From contig NZ_CP118955.1 of NCBI RefSeq assembly GCF_029023785.1, forward strand, positions 990,501 through 1,054,500: a stretch of DNA of 64,000 bases. Direction: 5' to 3'. Below the pieces are notes generated by a model that had not been told where the DNA came from, did not search any database, and saw only the letters and a program-made list of their open reading frames with translations. Source of the DNA: Enterococcus faecium (GTDB lineage Bacteria; Bacillota; Bacilli; Lactobacillales; Enterococcaceae). Below are positions 19,881 through 26,891 of the stretch, piece by piece (position 1 is the stretch's first letter; the number at the start of each line of letters is the position of its first letter). Made by a program: the position numbers and the translations under genes.

Positions 19881-20594
19881 TTAATTATCCATAACTATCA
19901 CATTGATCAGCTGTTTCACATCATTTGGATTACCTGTAGGAATAGCTACTACAGATGCATTATCAATAATTTCTTGAGTTGTTTCTCTAATGAACGCTGG
20001 ATAAGATGTTTGATCTGCAGGCATTTGCCAATGTGAAGGAACTGGATAACTAGTGATTGTCCCGTCATGGTTACTTGAATACACTAAAACTCCCTGGTAA
20101 CTGTATTTCCCAGTGAGCATAACCACATCTTTCGGATAGACTGCACTCCCTGCATCATAAGGGGCGATAGGTGTTCCTGCAGGATAATGAATAACATGTA
20201 GTTCGAAATCACCCGATGTATCTCTAAAAGTATTACCTCTAATTGCTAGCCAAACACGTGCGTACTCAATTTGTAGATCAGAATATCCTGCTAACGGATC
20301 TATTGACTGAGAAGACTGTGAGGAAGTTGTGTCTATTGTTGAAGAAGAAATATTTGTCTCAACTGTACTACTAGATGTAGAAGAAGTATTGGGCTCTGAG
20401 ACTTTACTGCTTGTTGAAGATGTATTCGTTTCAGTAGAAGCTGATTTCTGAGTACTTGATTTTTCAGCTGAACTGGTTTGTTTGATTGAACTTTTGTCTG
20501 TGGTCGCAGATGGATCACTATTTTCTTTACTAGGAGACGTACATCCTACAAGGAATAAAGAGACCAACAATAAAATAAAACCTAACTTTTTCAT
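19881..20594 (-). CDS. Secreted lipoprotein with Ser/Thr-rich linker, function unknown
   Basis: 237 aa. The signal peptide MKKLGFILLLVSLFLVGC ends in an LVGC lipobox, so Cys18 should be lipidated and the protein anchored to the outer face of the membrane. Residues 19-95 are a Ser/Thr-rich spacer, probably reaching through the wall. The C-terminal 140 residues (from DPLAGYSDLQIEYARVWLAI) form a compact domain, common in lactic acid bacterial lipoproteins, that I cannot name with confidence. Monocistronic. Confidence 0.8.
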   Translation of the reverse strand: MKKLGFILLLVSLFLVGCTSPSKENSDPSATTDKSSIKQTSSAEKSSTQKSASTETNTSSTSSKVSEPNTSSTSSSTVETNISSSTIDTTSSQSSQSIDPLAGYSDLQIEYARVWLAIRGNTFRDTSGDFELHVIHYPAGTPIAPYDAGSAVYPKDVVMLTGKYSYQGVLVYSSNHDGTITSYPVPSHWQMPADQTSYPAFIRETTQEIIDNASVVAIPTGNPNDVKQLINVIVMDN

Positions 20595-20783
20595 ATAAAA
20601 TACCTCATTATTTTTTTAATACCAGTATAGCATAATCCTGAATTTTTGAATCCGTAAAACCTTGTCTATGAATATAAATAGAGTGTATCTTCTTTGATAA
20701 ATGTCAGAAAAAGTGTGACAAATAACCATCAGTAAAATTACTTGTCATACTATTGATAAGGAGTATTTAATTGAAGAGAATGA

Positions 20784-21374
20784 TTAGGAGAAAGGATCTC
20801 CGTACTTTTTATAGTAATCATAGAATCCAAGTTTGTATAGACGAATCTTTTTTTCTCTTATTTCTTCTGTTTCAAAATGGACTGCTTGAAGAATCAAGTC
20901 TGTGAATTCTATAGGAGCTGTTCCATTCGCAGTAATCAAATTACGATCTTTCACAGCTTGTTGTTCTATAAAATCTTCTTTATTCTGATAATTTTCCGAT
21001 TCTAACCAAGGAAATTGCGCATTTCCGGTGTGTTTGTAACCTTGCAATAATCCGCTCTGAGCTAAATAATCAACTGCCCCACAAATAGCAGCTACTGGTA
21101 CGTCTGTTTTTAACAATTTATCGATTATTTGATATAAATGATGATTTTTTATGTCCCATGAATTGCCACCGATCATAATAAAAAGGTCAACTTTTTCAGG
21201 TATTTGTTCGATTAAGTAATCGATTTTTGTTTTTAATCCTCCAATGGAAGTGACCTCTGATTGGATAGAAGCAGTTTTGTTTTGCCATCCCTCTTTTTGG
21301 TTTAGTGTGCTAGTAATATAAGCACCTTCCCAATCGGCATATTCCTCTAATAGAAACGTAATCGCAGTTTTCAT
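20784..21374 (-). CDS. DJ-1/PfpI-family class I glutamine amidotransferase-like protein
   Basis: 196-aa protein with the DJ-1/PfpI fold: KTAITFLLEEYADWEGAY at the N-terminus, DLFIMIGGNSW and the nucleophile elbow AICGA (Cys near residue 100). Related proteins are chaperone/deglycase-like or putative proteases; the activity here is unknown. ATG 21374 is preferred to TTG 21380 because AAAGGAG is only 3 bases from the TTG but 9-10 from the ATG. Confidence 0.82.
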   Translation of the reverse strand: MKTAITFLLEEYADWEGAYITSTLNQKEGWQNKTASIQSEVTSIGGLKTKIDYLIEQIPEKVDLFIMIGGNSWDIKNHHLYQIIDKLLKTDVPVAAICGAVDYLAQSGLLQGYKHTGNAQFPWLESENYQNKEDFIEQQAVKDRNLITANGTAPIEFTDLILQAVHFETEEIREKKIRLYKLGFYDYYKKYGDPFS

Positions 21375-21736
21375 TTTCAAGCTCTCCTTTACTATCTATG
21401 ACAAGGACAACAGTTTTAACATACAGACATTCATTAAATTTGGATAGCGACAGCGAAAACAACAATTCTTAAGTTTTAGACAGAGTATACAGACAGTCAA
21501 CTTAATTAAATACGAACTAAATAAAAATGACAGGTAATCATTTTTGTTTACCAGCATTATAACATTTTGCATACATGGATGACAAAAGAACCAATTCCCA
21601 CTTGCTTGAGTACAATCTTAAAAGAAACTGGAAGGCAAAAAGTAATTATAGAAACGAAAAATAAATCATATCGGGCACTCAGACATGAAAACAACCCTAG
21701 AAATATATAACTAGTCCAATGAAAAAACAGCGAATG
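21375..21736. other. Intergenic stretch without a supported gene
   Basis: AT-rich, between the DJ-1-like gene and the hemW fossil. A 43-codon frame at 21579-21710 lacks a ribosome-binding site. Nothing else recognisable was found. Confidence 0.4.
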
Positions 21737-21804
21737 CCGTAGAAAACAAGGATTCTGCGTACATTCATATCTCATTTTGCGAGCATATCTGCTATTACTG
21801 TGAC
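21730..21804 (+). pseudogene. Fossil copy of the 5' end of hemW
   Basis: About 72 bases match codons 6-29 of the intact hemW at 25491 with four substitutions. The fossil reads NAVENKDSAYIHISFCEHIC and then YYCD before a TAA stop; the intact gene has PFCEHICYYCD. There is no start codon in frame (TAG just upstream). It marks the left side of the accessory island whose right side abuts the real hemW. Confidence 0.8.
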
Positions 21805-21896
21805 TAAATGTTAATATGGTTAAAATGACCGTTATATTTTTTATATAAATATCGTATAATTAGTATGAATATAGAAGAAGGAAAGAAGCTGCAATC

Positions 21897-22571
21897 TTGG
21901 AACCTAAAGACAAGTATTTAGATTACGCTAGGGTCAATAAAGATAAATTTATTGAAACAATCATCAAGGGAAAAATCCCTGATGATGAAAAAGATGCGGT
22001 ATTCATGGCTGGAAGCCCAGGAGCAGGTAAAACAGAGGTTGCACTAGGTTTAGCTGAAAATTATGACAACCATGTTGTGATTGATGCGGACTATTTTAGA
22101 GCACAATTTCCAGAATACAATGGAAAGAACTCAAGTGTTTTTCAGAAAGCTTCTTCTTGGTTAGTTGAACAATCATTAAAATATGTACTGGAACATGGCT
22201 ATTCTTTCATACTAAAGGATACTTTTGCTATCCTTAGTGCAGAGAAAAATATTATTCGAGCCCTTAAAAATAACTTTCGCGTTACGATTTTCTATGTTTA
22301 CCAAGATCCCAAAGTTGCCTGGGATTTCACTCGAAAACGTGAACTAGCTGAAGGACGTCATGTGCCAAAAGAAATGTTTATCAATGCGTTTTTTAAGTCC
22401 AGAGAGAATATTGAAAAAGTCAAAAATAGACATCCTGAAGTAGTCCTTCACATAATGATTAAGGATTATCAAAACGACATTTCTGAAGTGCATTATGCAG
22501 CAGATAATATTCAATTAGTACTACCAATACAATATACTTCAAAAGAGTTGGAGGAGGAATTACATGACTGA
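21897..22571 (+). CDS. Zeta-toxin-family kinase
   Basis: 224-aa P-loop protein of the zeta/PezT family. Walker A is AGSPGAGKTEVALGL (about residues 38-52); then VIDADYFRAQFPEYNG, FILKDTF and the Arg-rich RKRELAEGRHVPKEMF (about residues 145-160) as in zeta kinases. Classical zeta toxins phosphorylate UDP-N-acetylglucosamine and block wall synthesis; that activity here is inferred. The start is probably TTG 21897, with AAGGAA 13 bases upstream. There is no epsilon-like or PezA-like gene upstream. Instead a 53-aa gene overlaps the 3' end by 8 bases. TATAAT near 21856 may be its promoter. Lies in the accessory island. Confidence 0.82.
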   Translation: MEPKDKYLDYARVNKDKFIETIIKGKIPDDEKDAVFMAGSPGAGKTEVALGLAENYDNHVVIDADYFRAQFPEYNGKNSSVFQKASSWLVEQSLKYVLEHGYSFILKDTFAILSAEKNIIRALKNNFRVTIFYVYQDPKVAWDFTRKRELAEGRHVPKEMFINAFFKSRENIEKVKNRHPEVVLHIMIKDYQNDISEVHYAADNIQLVLPIQYTSKELEEELHD

Positions 22572-22725
22572 GAAAGAACAAGTACAACAAATCGTGAAGA
22601 AGTATAATAAAAGTATCGCTGATTTATCAGAAAACGCCTCAGCGAAAGAATTTAAAACAGTAATGAAGTACGTAGCAGATGAAGCAAATCGTAAGCAGCG
22701 AAAACTAGTTGGGTTGGATAAATAA
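22564..22725 (+). CDS. 53-aa partner of the zeta-type kinase (candidate antitoxin)
   Basis: Starts at ATG 22564 inside the end of the kinase gene, with GGAGGAA 7 bases upstream. It encodes a highly charged, helix-prone peptide (MTEKEQVQQIVKKYNKSI..., then ENASAKEFKTVMKYVADEAN). The 8-base overlap and strong ribosome-binding site indicate one translationally coupled unit. Size and helical look would suit an antitoxin, but I see no similarity to epsilon or PezA and the order is reversed. Function is unproven. Confidence 0.65.
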   Translation: MTEKEQVQQIVKKYNKSIADLSENASAKEFKTVMKYVADEANRKQRKLVGLDK

Positions 22726-22806
22726 ATTTTTTAAACCATATCCTTGTAAAGTTGAGTTTTTTATTTTAATGAATTAAGACTATTAAATAGATAATTATTG
22801 TAACTT

Positions 22807-22839
22807 AAAAAACACAGCTAAAAATTAGTTGTGTTTTTT
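22807..22839 (+). terminator. Terminator after the zeta-kinase operon
   Basis: AAAAAACACA pairs with TGTGTTTTTT; an inner GCTA/TAGT pair extends the stem. Confidence 0.8.
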
Positions 22840-22844
22840 ATTAG

Positions 22845-22990
22845 GTTTACTTTTCTGGTATAAAAGGAACTAGCTACTTTTTCAAAATTTCTAAATCATT
22901 CAATATGTAGCGCTTACTAAATTATTCGCCATAAAATTTTATAATTGGATCACTCATTGTTTTACCTAAGTCATATTTAAGTAATAACCG
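22845..22990 (-). pseudogene. Short remnant related to the frame-shifted remnant at 24325-24590
   Basis: On the minus strand a piece reads FRNFEKVASSFY, matching KFRNFDEVANYFF in the remnant on the far side of the SRA-HNH gene; the DNA around it is also alike. Stops and shifts surround it. The rest of the 22726-23208 gap is AT-rich and empty apart from the inverted repeat at 23124. Confidence 0.3.
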
Positions 22991-23123
22991 GTGTTTTTAC
23001 ATAAGAAGACTTCGGGTATTTTTTAGTTTGATTAGCTCTGATATACCTATAAAGAATATGCTAAGGTAAGAATAGTAAAAATTCACATAGATGAGGTATA
23101 ATAATGATGTTTTTATATATTAC

Positions 23124-23170
23124 AGATAACTTGACACAAAATGAGTTTTTTTCGATTTTTCAAGTTATCT
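23124..23170 (+). repeat. 11-bp perfect inverted repeat upstream of the SRA-HNH gene
   Basis: AGATAACTTGA (23124-23134) and TCAAGTTATCT (23160-23170) are separated by 25 bases and end 39 bases before the ATG. It could be an operator or a leader hairpin. Confidence 0.5.
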
Positions 23171-23208
23171 AATGCAATTATATTGATATCATTAGGAGCT
23201 GCATTGTT

Positions 23209-23817
23209 ATGAATCCAACATTGATTACTAAGAAAGAATTACTAAAAAAATTAGATATTTCTACTGGTGTATTAGCTGATTTAATTAGAAATGGCATGCC
23301 AAAAGAGGGAGAAATGTTTAATCTTGATAAGATTATTACATGGCGAGAAAATTGGTCTAAAAACATATTAGGTGAGTTAGAAGTTGGTAGAGTATATACT
23401 AACAAAGAAATTTCAGAGAAGTTTAAATGTTCCAAACAGGGTGGAATGAGAAGATCTCATCAAACTAATACTCTTGTACTGTTTAGTGATCAAACAGGAA
23501 GTAATGTTTATAAAGATAAGTGGTTAAATGGTATTTTACAATATACCGGTATGGGGCTAAAAGGGGATCAAGTATTGGATAAGAATCAAAATAAAGTTTT
23601 AGCCAATTCAAAAAGTAATTTTGTAAAGATTCATTTATTTGAAACATTTAAACCAAAAGAACACACGTATCTGGGAGAAGTATATTTAGCAGGACAAATA
23701 TATACTGTTAATGAAAAAGATAGTTCGGGCAACAGCAGAAAAGTATATAAATTTCCATTAGCTTTAATAAATCAAGAGCAATTGATTGAAGATAAAGATA
23801 TATATGCAATTGATTGA
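23209..23817 (+). pseudogene. 5' part of a broken SRA-HNH (McrA-like) endonuclease gene
   Basis: 202 codons from ATG 23209 (AGGAG about 10 bases upstream). Residues 1-50 look like a short HTH (LITKKELLKKLDISTGVLADLIRNG). Residues 95-190 resemble the SRA-like domain of ScoMcrA-type enzymes: KIHLFETFKPKEHTYLGEVY, then LAGQIYT and VYKFPLAL. The frame ends early because a 28-base block at 23778-23805 is repeated exactly at 23806-23833. Removing one copy joins this frame to the next one, giving a single 341-aa protein. SRA domains recognise modified cytosine or phosphorothioate DNA, so the repaired protein would be a type IV-like restriction enzyme (inference). Confidence 0.75.
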
Positions 23818-23833
23818 AGATAAAGATATATAT
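23778..23833 (+). repeat. Perfect 28-bp tandem duplication breaking the SRA-HNH gene
   Basis: The two 28-base units at 23778-23805 and 23806-23833 are identical and directly adjacent. Because 28 is not a multiple of 3, the extra copy shifts the frame between the SRA-like and HNH domains. Loss of one copy by replication slippage would restore the protein exactly. Confidence 0.95.
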
Positions 23834-24262
23834 AACCAGGAAGAAAATCAAACTAGACATATTCGTAATTTATCTGATGCTAAATTAGAGGAAGAAGCAA
23901 GAAAAGTTAGTAATTATAATAAAAAAATGGCTGCAAAATATGTTAACGAAGAGGAGTTTTGCTTCTCAAAAACAAAAATATATAAACGTAATCCCTTCGT
24001 ATCTGAATATGTTAAACGACTTGCAAAAGGTATTTGTCAACTTTGCCAAGAAAAAGGGCCATTTATAAAAGAAGGTGTACCTTATTTACATTGTCATCAT
24101 ATAGAATATTTGTCGCAAGGTGGAAAAGATGTGATTGAAAACTGTATCGCGTTATGTCCCAATTGTCATGCTAGAATTCATGAACTTGAGTTACCTGACG
24201 ATAAAGAAAAATTGCTGAAGATCGTTGAAAAAAGAGAAAATAGCTTTTCTAAAATACCGTAA
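23786..24262 (+). pseudogene. 3' part of the broken SRA-HNH endonuclease gene (HNH domain)
   Basis: Frame with a complete HNH nuclease domain: GICQLCQEKGPF (zinc Cys pair), LHCHHIEYLSQGGKD (HH catalytic pair), ENCIALCPNCHARIH (Asn and second Cys pair). In-frame starts at TTG 23786 or ATG 23804 lack a ribosome-binding site, so separate translation is doubtful. The sequence from QLIEDKDIYNQEEN onward is the true continuation of the upstream frame once one 28-base copy is removed. HNH plus upstream SRA-like domain fits McrA-type restriction of modified DNA. Confidence 0.75.
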
Positions 24263-24324
24263 TTTATTTTTATAGGACAAATAAGCTAATGTGAGCTATG
24301 CCTTCTATATAAGACTAAGTTCTA

Positions 24325-24590
24325 TTATAAGTAACGAAGTAATTCTCGTTCCTTCCTGTAGTAATATTTTTTAAATAACCTATAGGCTTCTTCAAAAGTA
24401 CATCCTCCAGTAAATTCTAAGTACTGGAGGATTCTTTTTCTAGTGTTGCTTTACTCATGAAAAAGTAGTTGGCTACTTCATCAAAATTTCTGAACTTTTT
24501 TAATGTATAATAAAGAGCTCGATCATTTACTACAAGGATGCTAGCTCCTACATTTTCACAGTTTTTTAGCAAGTAAATTTTTCTAAAATC
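24325..24590 (-). pseudogene. Frame-shifted gene remnant, possibly an ImmA/IrrE-like C-terminus
   Basis: On the minus strand two frames join at about 24440. The first reads KNCENVGASILVVNDRALYY, TLKKFRNFDEVANYFFMSK and ATLEK before an early stop; the second reads RILQYLEFTGGCTFEEAYRL, FKKYYYRKERELLRYL and a stop. A short shift would join them into one C-terminus. The pattern recalls the end of phage/ICE ImmA-type proteins, but the HExxH part is missing and the family is uncertain. It fills most of the gap between the HNH gene and the relB-like gene. Confidence 0.4.
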
Positions 24591-24637
24591 ACATCAGGAA
24601 ATGCATGAGATTCTTTAAGAGAGGCAATTATAGGGCT

Positions 24638-24928
24638 ATGATTACGGTTCGTGTAAGTGACGCCAAAAAAGAATGGCTTTCTTATATAGCTGAATTTTAT
24701 GGGATTACTTTATCTGAACTTCTAAAAAACTATTCGATGGAACAACTAGAAGATGAATACAATCGTCAAACGGCTGAAATTGCCCATAAACATTGGATAA
24801 GAAGTGGGAAAACAACAGTATTCATGGAAGAATCCTTAATGAATTTGGTGGGCTGGAATGACCTGCCGTTTAAAATTCACGCCCGAAATTCAGAAGCAGC
24901 TCTGATTGGCAAATACGTGTATTGGTAG
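24638..24928 (+). CDS. RelB/DUF6290-type antitoxin with an aberrant C-terminus
   Basis: Ribbon-helix-helix antitoxin: MITVRVSDAKKEWLSYIAEF, YGITLSELLKNYSMEQLEDE and then YNRQTAEIAHKHW are typical of the enterococcal and streptococcal RelB-like family. ATG 24638 begins this domain; an upstream in-frame ATG at 24605 adds 11 atypical residues. The last 20 residues run out of frame across the remnant of the toxin gene, so the protein is probably extended compared with its intact relatives. With no working toxin it is likely a leftover antitoxin. Confidence 0.7.
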   Translation: MITVRVSDAKKEWLSYIAEFYGITLSELLKNYSMEQLEDEYNRQTAEIAHKHWIRSGKTTVFMEESLMNLVGWNDLPFKIHARNSEAALIGKYVYW

Positions 24929-24993
24929 AGATAGAAGATAATCAATTCGTTGTTATCGCTATTCAAGTAGGGCACCGAAGAAATGTCTATGAT
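24858..24993 (+). pseudogene. relE-type toxin remnant with internal deletion
   Basis: From ATG 24858 the frame reads MTCRLKFTPEIQKQL and stops. In another frame from 24901, SDWQIRVLVEIEDNQFVVIA and then IQVGHRRNVYD follow, the normal RelE C-terminus. The middle of the toxin is missing and the ends are out of frame, so it cannot be active. Confidence 0.72.
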
Positions 24994-25031
24994 TAAGAGA
25001 CTGTTTATTTTTACAAAAAAATAATAATTGG

Positions 25032-25077
25032 AATCTAGTTAAAACTCTTGAAGTGAGAGATTTGACTAGATTTTTTT
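25032..25077 (+). terminator. Terminator after the relBE remnant
   Basis: AATCTAGTTAAA pairs with TTTGACTAGATT (one G-U) with an inner CTCT/AGAG, followed by seven T residues. Confidence 0.8.
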
Positions 25078-25131
25078 ATGAATAAAATAAGGACAAAATT
25101 GTTTAGGAAGAATCATGAGTGTAAAAAAATC

Positions 25132-25160
25132 ATCCAAGAAGTCGATTCTTGGATTTTTTA
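25132..25160 (+). terminator. Second terminator-like hairpin in the island
   Basis: ATCCAAGAA pairs with TTCTTGGAT around a 5-base loop, followed by TTTTTT. Confidence 0.75.
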
Positions 25161-25247
25161 GTGGATTTGTTCGCCAAATACGTTTAGTATGCGTATATGA
25201 GAGGTTGTAAGCAAAGCGTTGTGGTCTGAGCACTTAAGGAGGAATCT

Positions 25248-25475
25248 GTGAAAATAGCTTTTCATATTTTTGCAGATTTTGACTTAATGCCGAAGGTCAG
25301 CTTTGCGATTACCGTTTATCGAGAGGCTGTAAAAGCACCGTGTAGCTCCGATGACAATAAGCAAGCATTTTTAGAGCTAGGTTTCCTTGATTCTAAATAT
25401 GCGGCTTATTTCAATGAGTTGGTGCTTGAACGCGATTTTAAGAAGGTCGAAAACAGGCACGACTTTTCGACGTAA
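25248..25475 (+). CDS. 75-aa protein of unknown function upstream of hemW
   Basis: Starts at GTG 25248 with AAGGAGGA 5-6 bases upstream, a convincing site. Sequence MKIAFHIFADFDLMPKVSFA, then ITVYREAVKAPCSSDDN and FLDSKYAAYFNELVLERDF; no signal peptide or membrane segment. The stop lies 15 bases before hemW ATG, so the two are probably co-transcribed. I do not recognise the family. It could be an intact small gene or the end of a longer gene cut by the island. Confidence 0.5.
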   Translation: MKIAFHIFADFDLMPKVSFAITVYREAVKAPCSSDDNKQAFLELGFLDSKYAAYFNELVLERDFKKVENRHDFST

Positions 25476-25490
25476 GGAGAAAGAATTTCA

Positions 25491-26657
25491 ATGATAGAAA
25501 CAATAAATCCCGCAGAAAACAAGGTTTCTGCGTACATTCATATCCCATTTTGCGAGCATATCTGCTATTACTGTGACTTTAATAAAGTTTTTTTAGAAGG
25601 GCAGCCAGTAGATGAGTATGTGGAAATGCTGCTGAATGAAATGAGATTAATGCTGGAAAGTCATCCTACAGCGAATTTGGAAACACTTTATGTAGGAGGC
25701 GGAACACCAACTTCTTTATCTGCTAAACAACTTGATCGACTATTATCAGGTGCTAGAGAGATCCTGCCTTTTCAAAATGGTAATGAGTTTACTGTAGAAG
25801 CGAATCCTGGTGATTTGACCCGTGAAAAACTTCAAGTGATGAAAAACTATGGCGTCAATCGTTTATCCATGGGAGTGCAGACATTTGACAATCGCTTATT
25901 GAAAAAAATTGGACGTAAACATACTGCAGAAGATGTGTATCAAACAATGCAATTTTTAGAAGCAGAAAATTTTACCAATGTAAGCATCGATTTGATTTAT
26001 GCATTACCGGGACAAACACTAGAAGGATATCGGGATACTTTGGAAAAAGCTTTGGCTTTGGATCTGCCTCACTATTCTTTGTACTCATTGATCCTCGAAA
26101 ACAAAACAATGTTCATGAACTGGGTACGACAAGGAAGACTCGAACTGCCTGATCAGGAAACGGAAACCAGAATGTTTGAAGAGACGATTGAAGCAATGGA
26201 AAAGCATGGACGTCACCAATATGAAATAAGTAACTTTGGGCTCTCCGGACATGAATCTCAACATAACCTCATGTACTGGAACAATGACCACTATTTTGGG
26301 TTTGGAGCTGGTGCTAGCGGTTATCTTGGAGATATTCGTTACCGCAACAAAGGACCGATCCAACACTATTTACGCCCATTACGAGCAAATGAACGCCCGG
26401 TATTGGAAGAAGAAAAATTGACACGAAAAAATCAAATAGAAGAAGAAATGTTCTTAGGACTAAGAAAAAAAACAGGGATTACTAAAAAACATTTCTATGA
26501 TCGCTATCAAAAAACAATTGAATCGGTGTACGGTGATGTGCTAAGGGAATTAGAGCAAGAAGGGTTACTTGTTAATGAAGAAGACCGTGTTTATTTGACA
26601 CCAAGAGGGACTTTTTTGGGGAACAATGTGTTTGAGCGCTTTTTATTTGAAAAATAG
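25491..26657 (+). CDS. hemW: Radical SAM protein HemW (heme chaperone, formerly coproporphyrinogen III oxidase-like)
   Basis: 388-aa radical SAM enzyme. The [4Fe-4S] motif is PFCEHICYYCDF (residues 20-31), with a typical extra Cys right after the motif position. GGGTPTSL and SIDLIYALPGQT are SAM and substrate-fold motifs; the C-terminal HemN_C domain covers about 300-380. The family binds heme and delivers it to target proteins. ATG 25491 follows AAGGAGA by about 10 bases. The gene stands just before hrcA, as in many Firmicutes. A diverged copy of its 5' end lies 3.7 kb upstream. Confidence 0.93.
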   Translation: MIETINPAENKVSAYIHIPFCEHICYYCDFNKVFLEGQPVDEYVEMLLNEMRLMLESHPTANLETLYVGGGTPTSLSAKQLDRLLSGAREILPFQNGNEFTVEANPGDLTREKLQVMKNYGVNRLSMGVQTFDNRLLKKIGRKHTAEDVYQTMQFLEAENFTNVSIDLIYALPGQTLEGYRDTLEKALALDLPHYSLYSLILENKTMFMNWVRQGRLELPDQETETRMFEETIEAMEKHGRHQYEISNFGLSGHESQHNLMYWNNDHYFGFGAGASGYLGDIRYRNKGPIQHYLRPLRANERPVLEEEKLTRKNQIEEEMFLGLRKKTGITKKHFYDRYQKTIESVYGDVLRELEQEGLLVNEEDRVYLTPRGTFLGNNVFERFLFEK

Positions 26658-26766
26658 TTTGAAGAATATTTGTTTTTTATCGAAACTTGAAAAGAAAAAG
26701 TTTAGAAAGTTTGACAATGAGGTATTGAAGTATTGATATAACTGGATTTACATCAATTATTTAGAA

Positions 26767-26793
26767 TTAGCACTCTTGTGTTTAGAGTGCTAA
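26767..26793 (+). promoter_or_regulatory. CIRCE operator 1 (perfect)
   Basis: TTAGCACTC, 9 bases, GAGTGCTAA: exact match to the HrcA-binding consensus, upstream of the hrcA promoter. Confidence 0.96.
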
Positions 26794-26810
26794 AAAATGG
26801 AGTCTTTCTC

Positions 26811-26839
26811 TTGACAGGAGAAGGGCTTCTTGCTATATT
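26811..26839 (+). promoter_or_regulatory. Sigma-A promoter of hrcA-grpE-dnaK(-dnaJ)
   Basis: TTGACA at 26811-26816, 17-base spacer and TATATT at 26834-26839, lying between the two CIRCE elements. Confidence 0.9.
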
Positions 26840-26849
26840 TATAAGTGAA

Positions 26850-26876
26850 TTAGCACTTAGAATATATGAGTGCTAA
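26850..26876 (+). promoter_or_regulatory. CIRCE operator 2 (one mismatch)
   Basis: TTAGCACTT, 9 bases, GAGTGCTAA, placed just after the expected transcription start, so bound HrcA would block initiation or early elongation. Confidence 0.94.
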
Positions 26877-26891
26877 TGAGAGGTGAGGAAG

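Noticed and set aside
21579..21710. A 43-codon frame MTKEPIPTCLSTILKETGRQ...
   Set aside because: No ribosome-binding site and no recognised family; possibly a remnant but not supportable as a gene.
25115..25210. A 31-codon plus-strand frame MSVKKSSKKSILGFFSGFVR...
   Set aside because: Its middle is the terminator hairpin at 25132-25160 and the ribosome-binding site is weak, so it is more likely chance.
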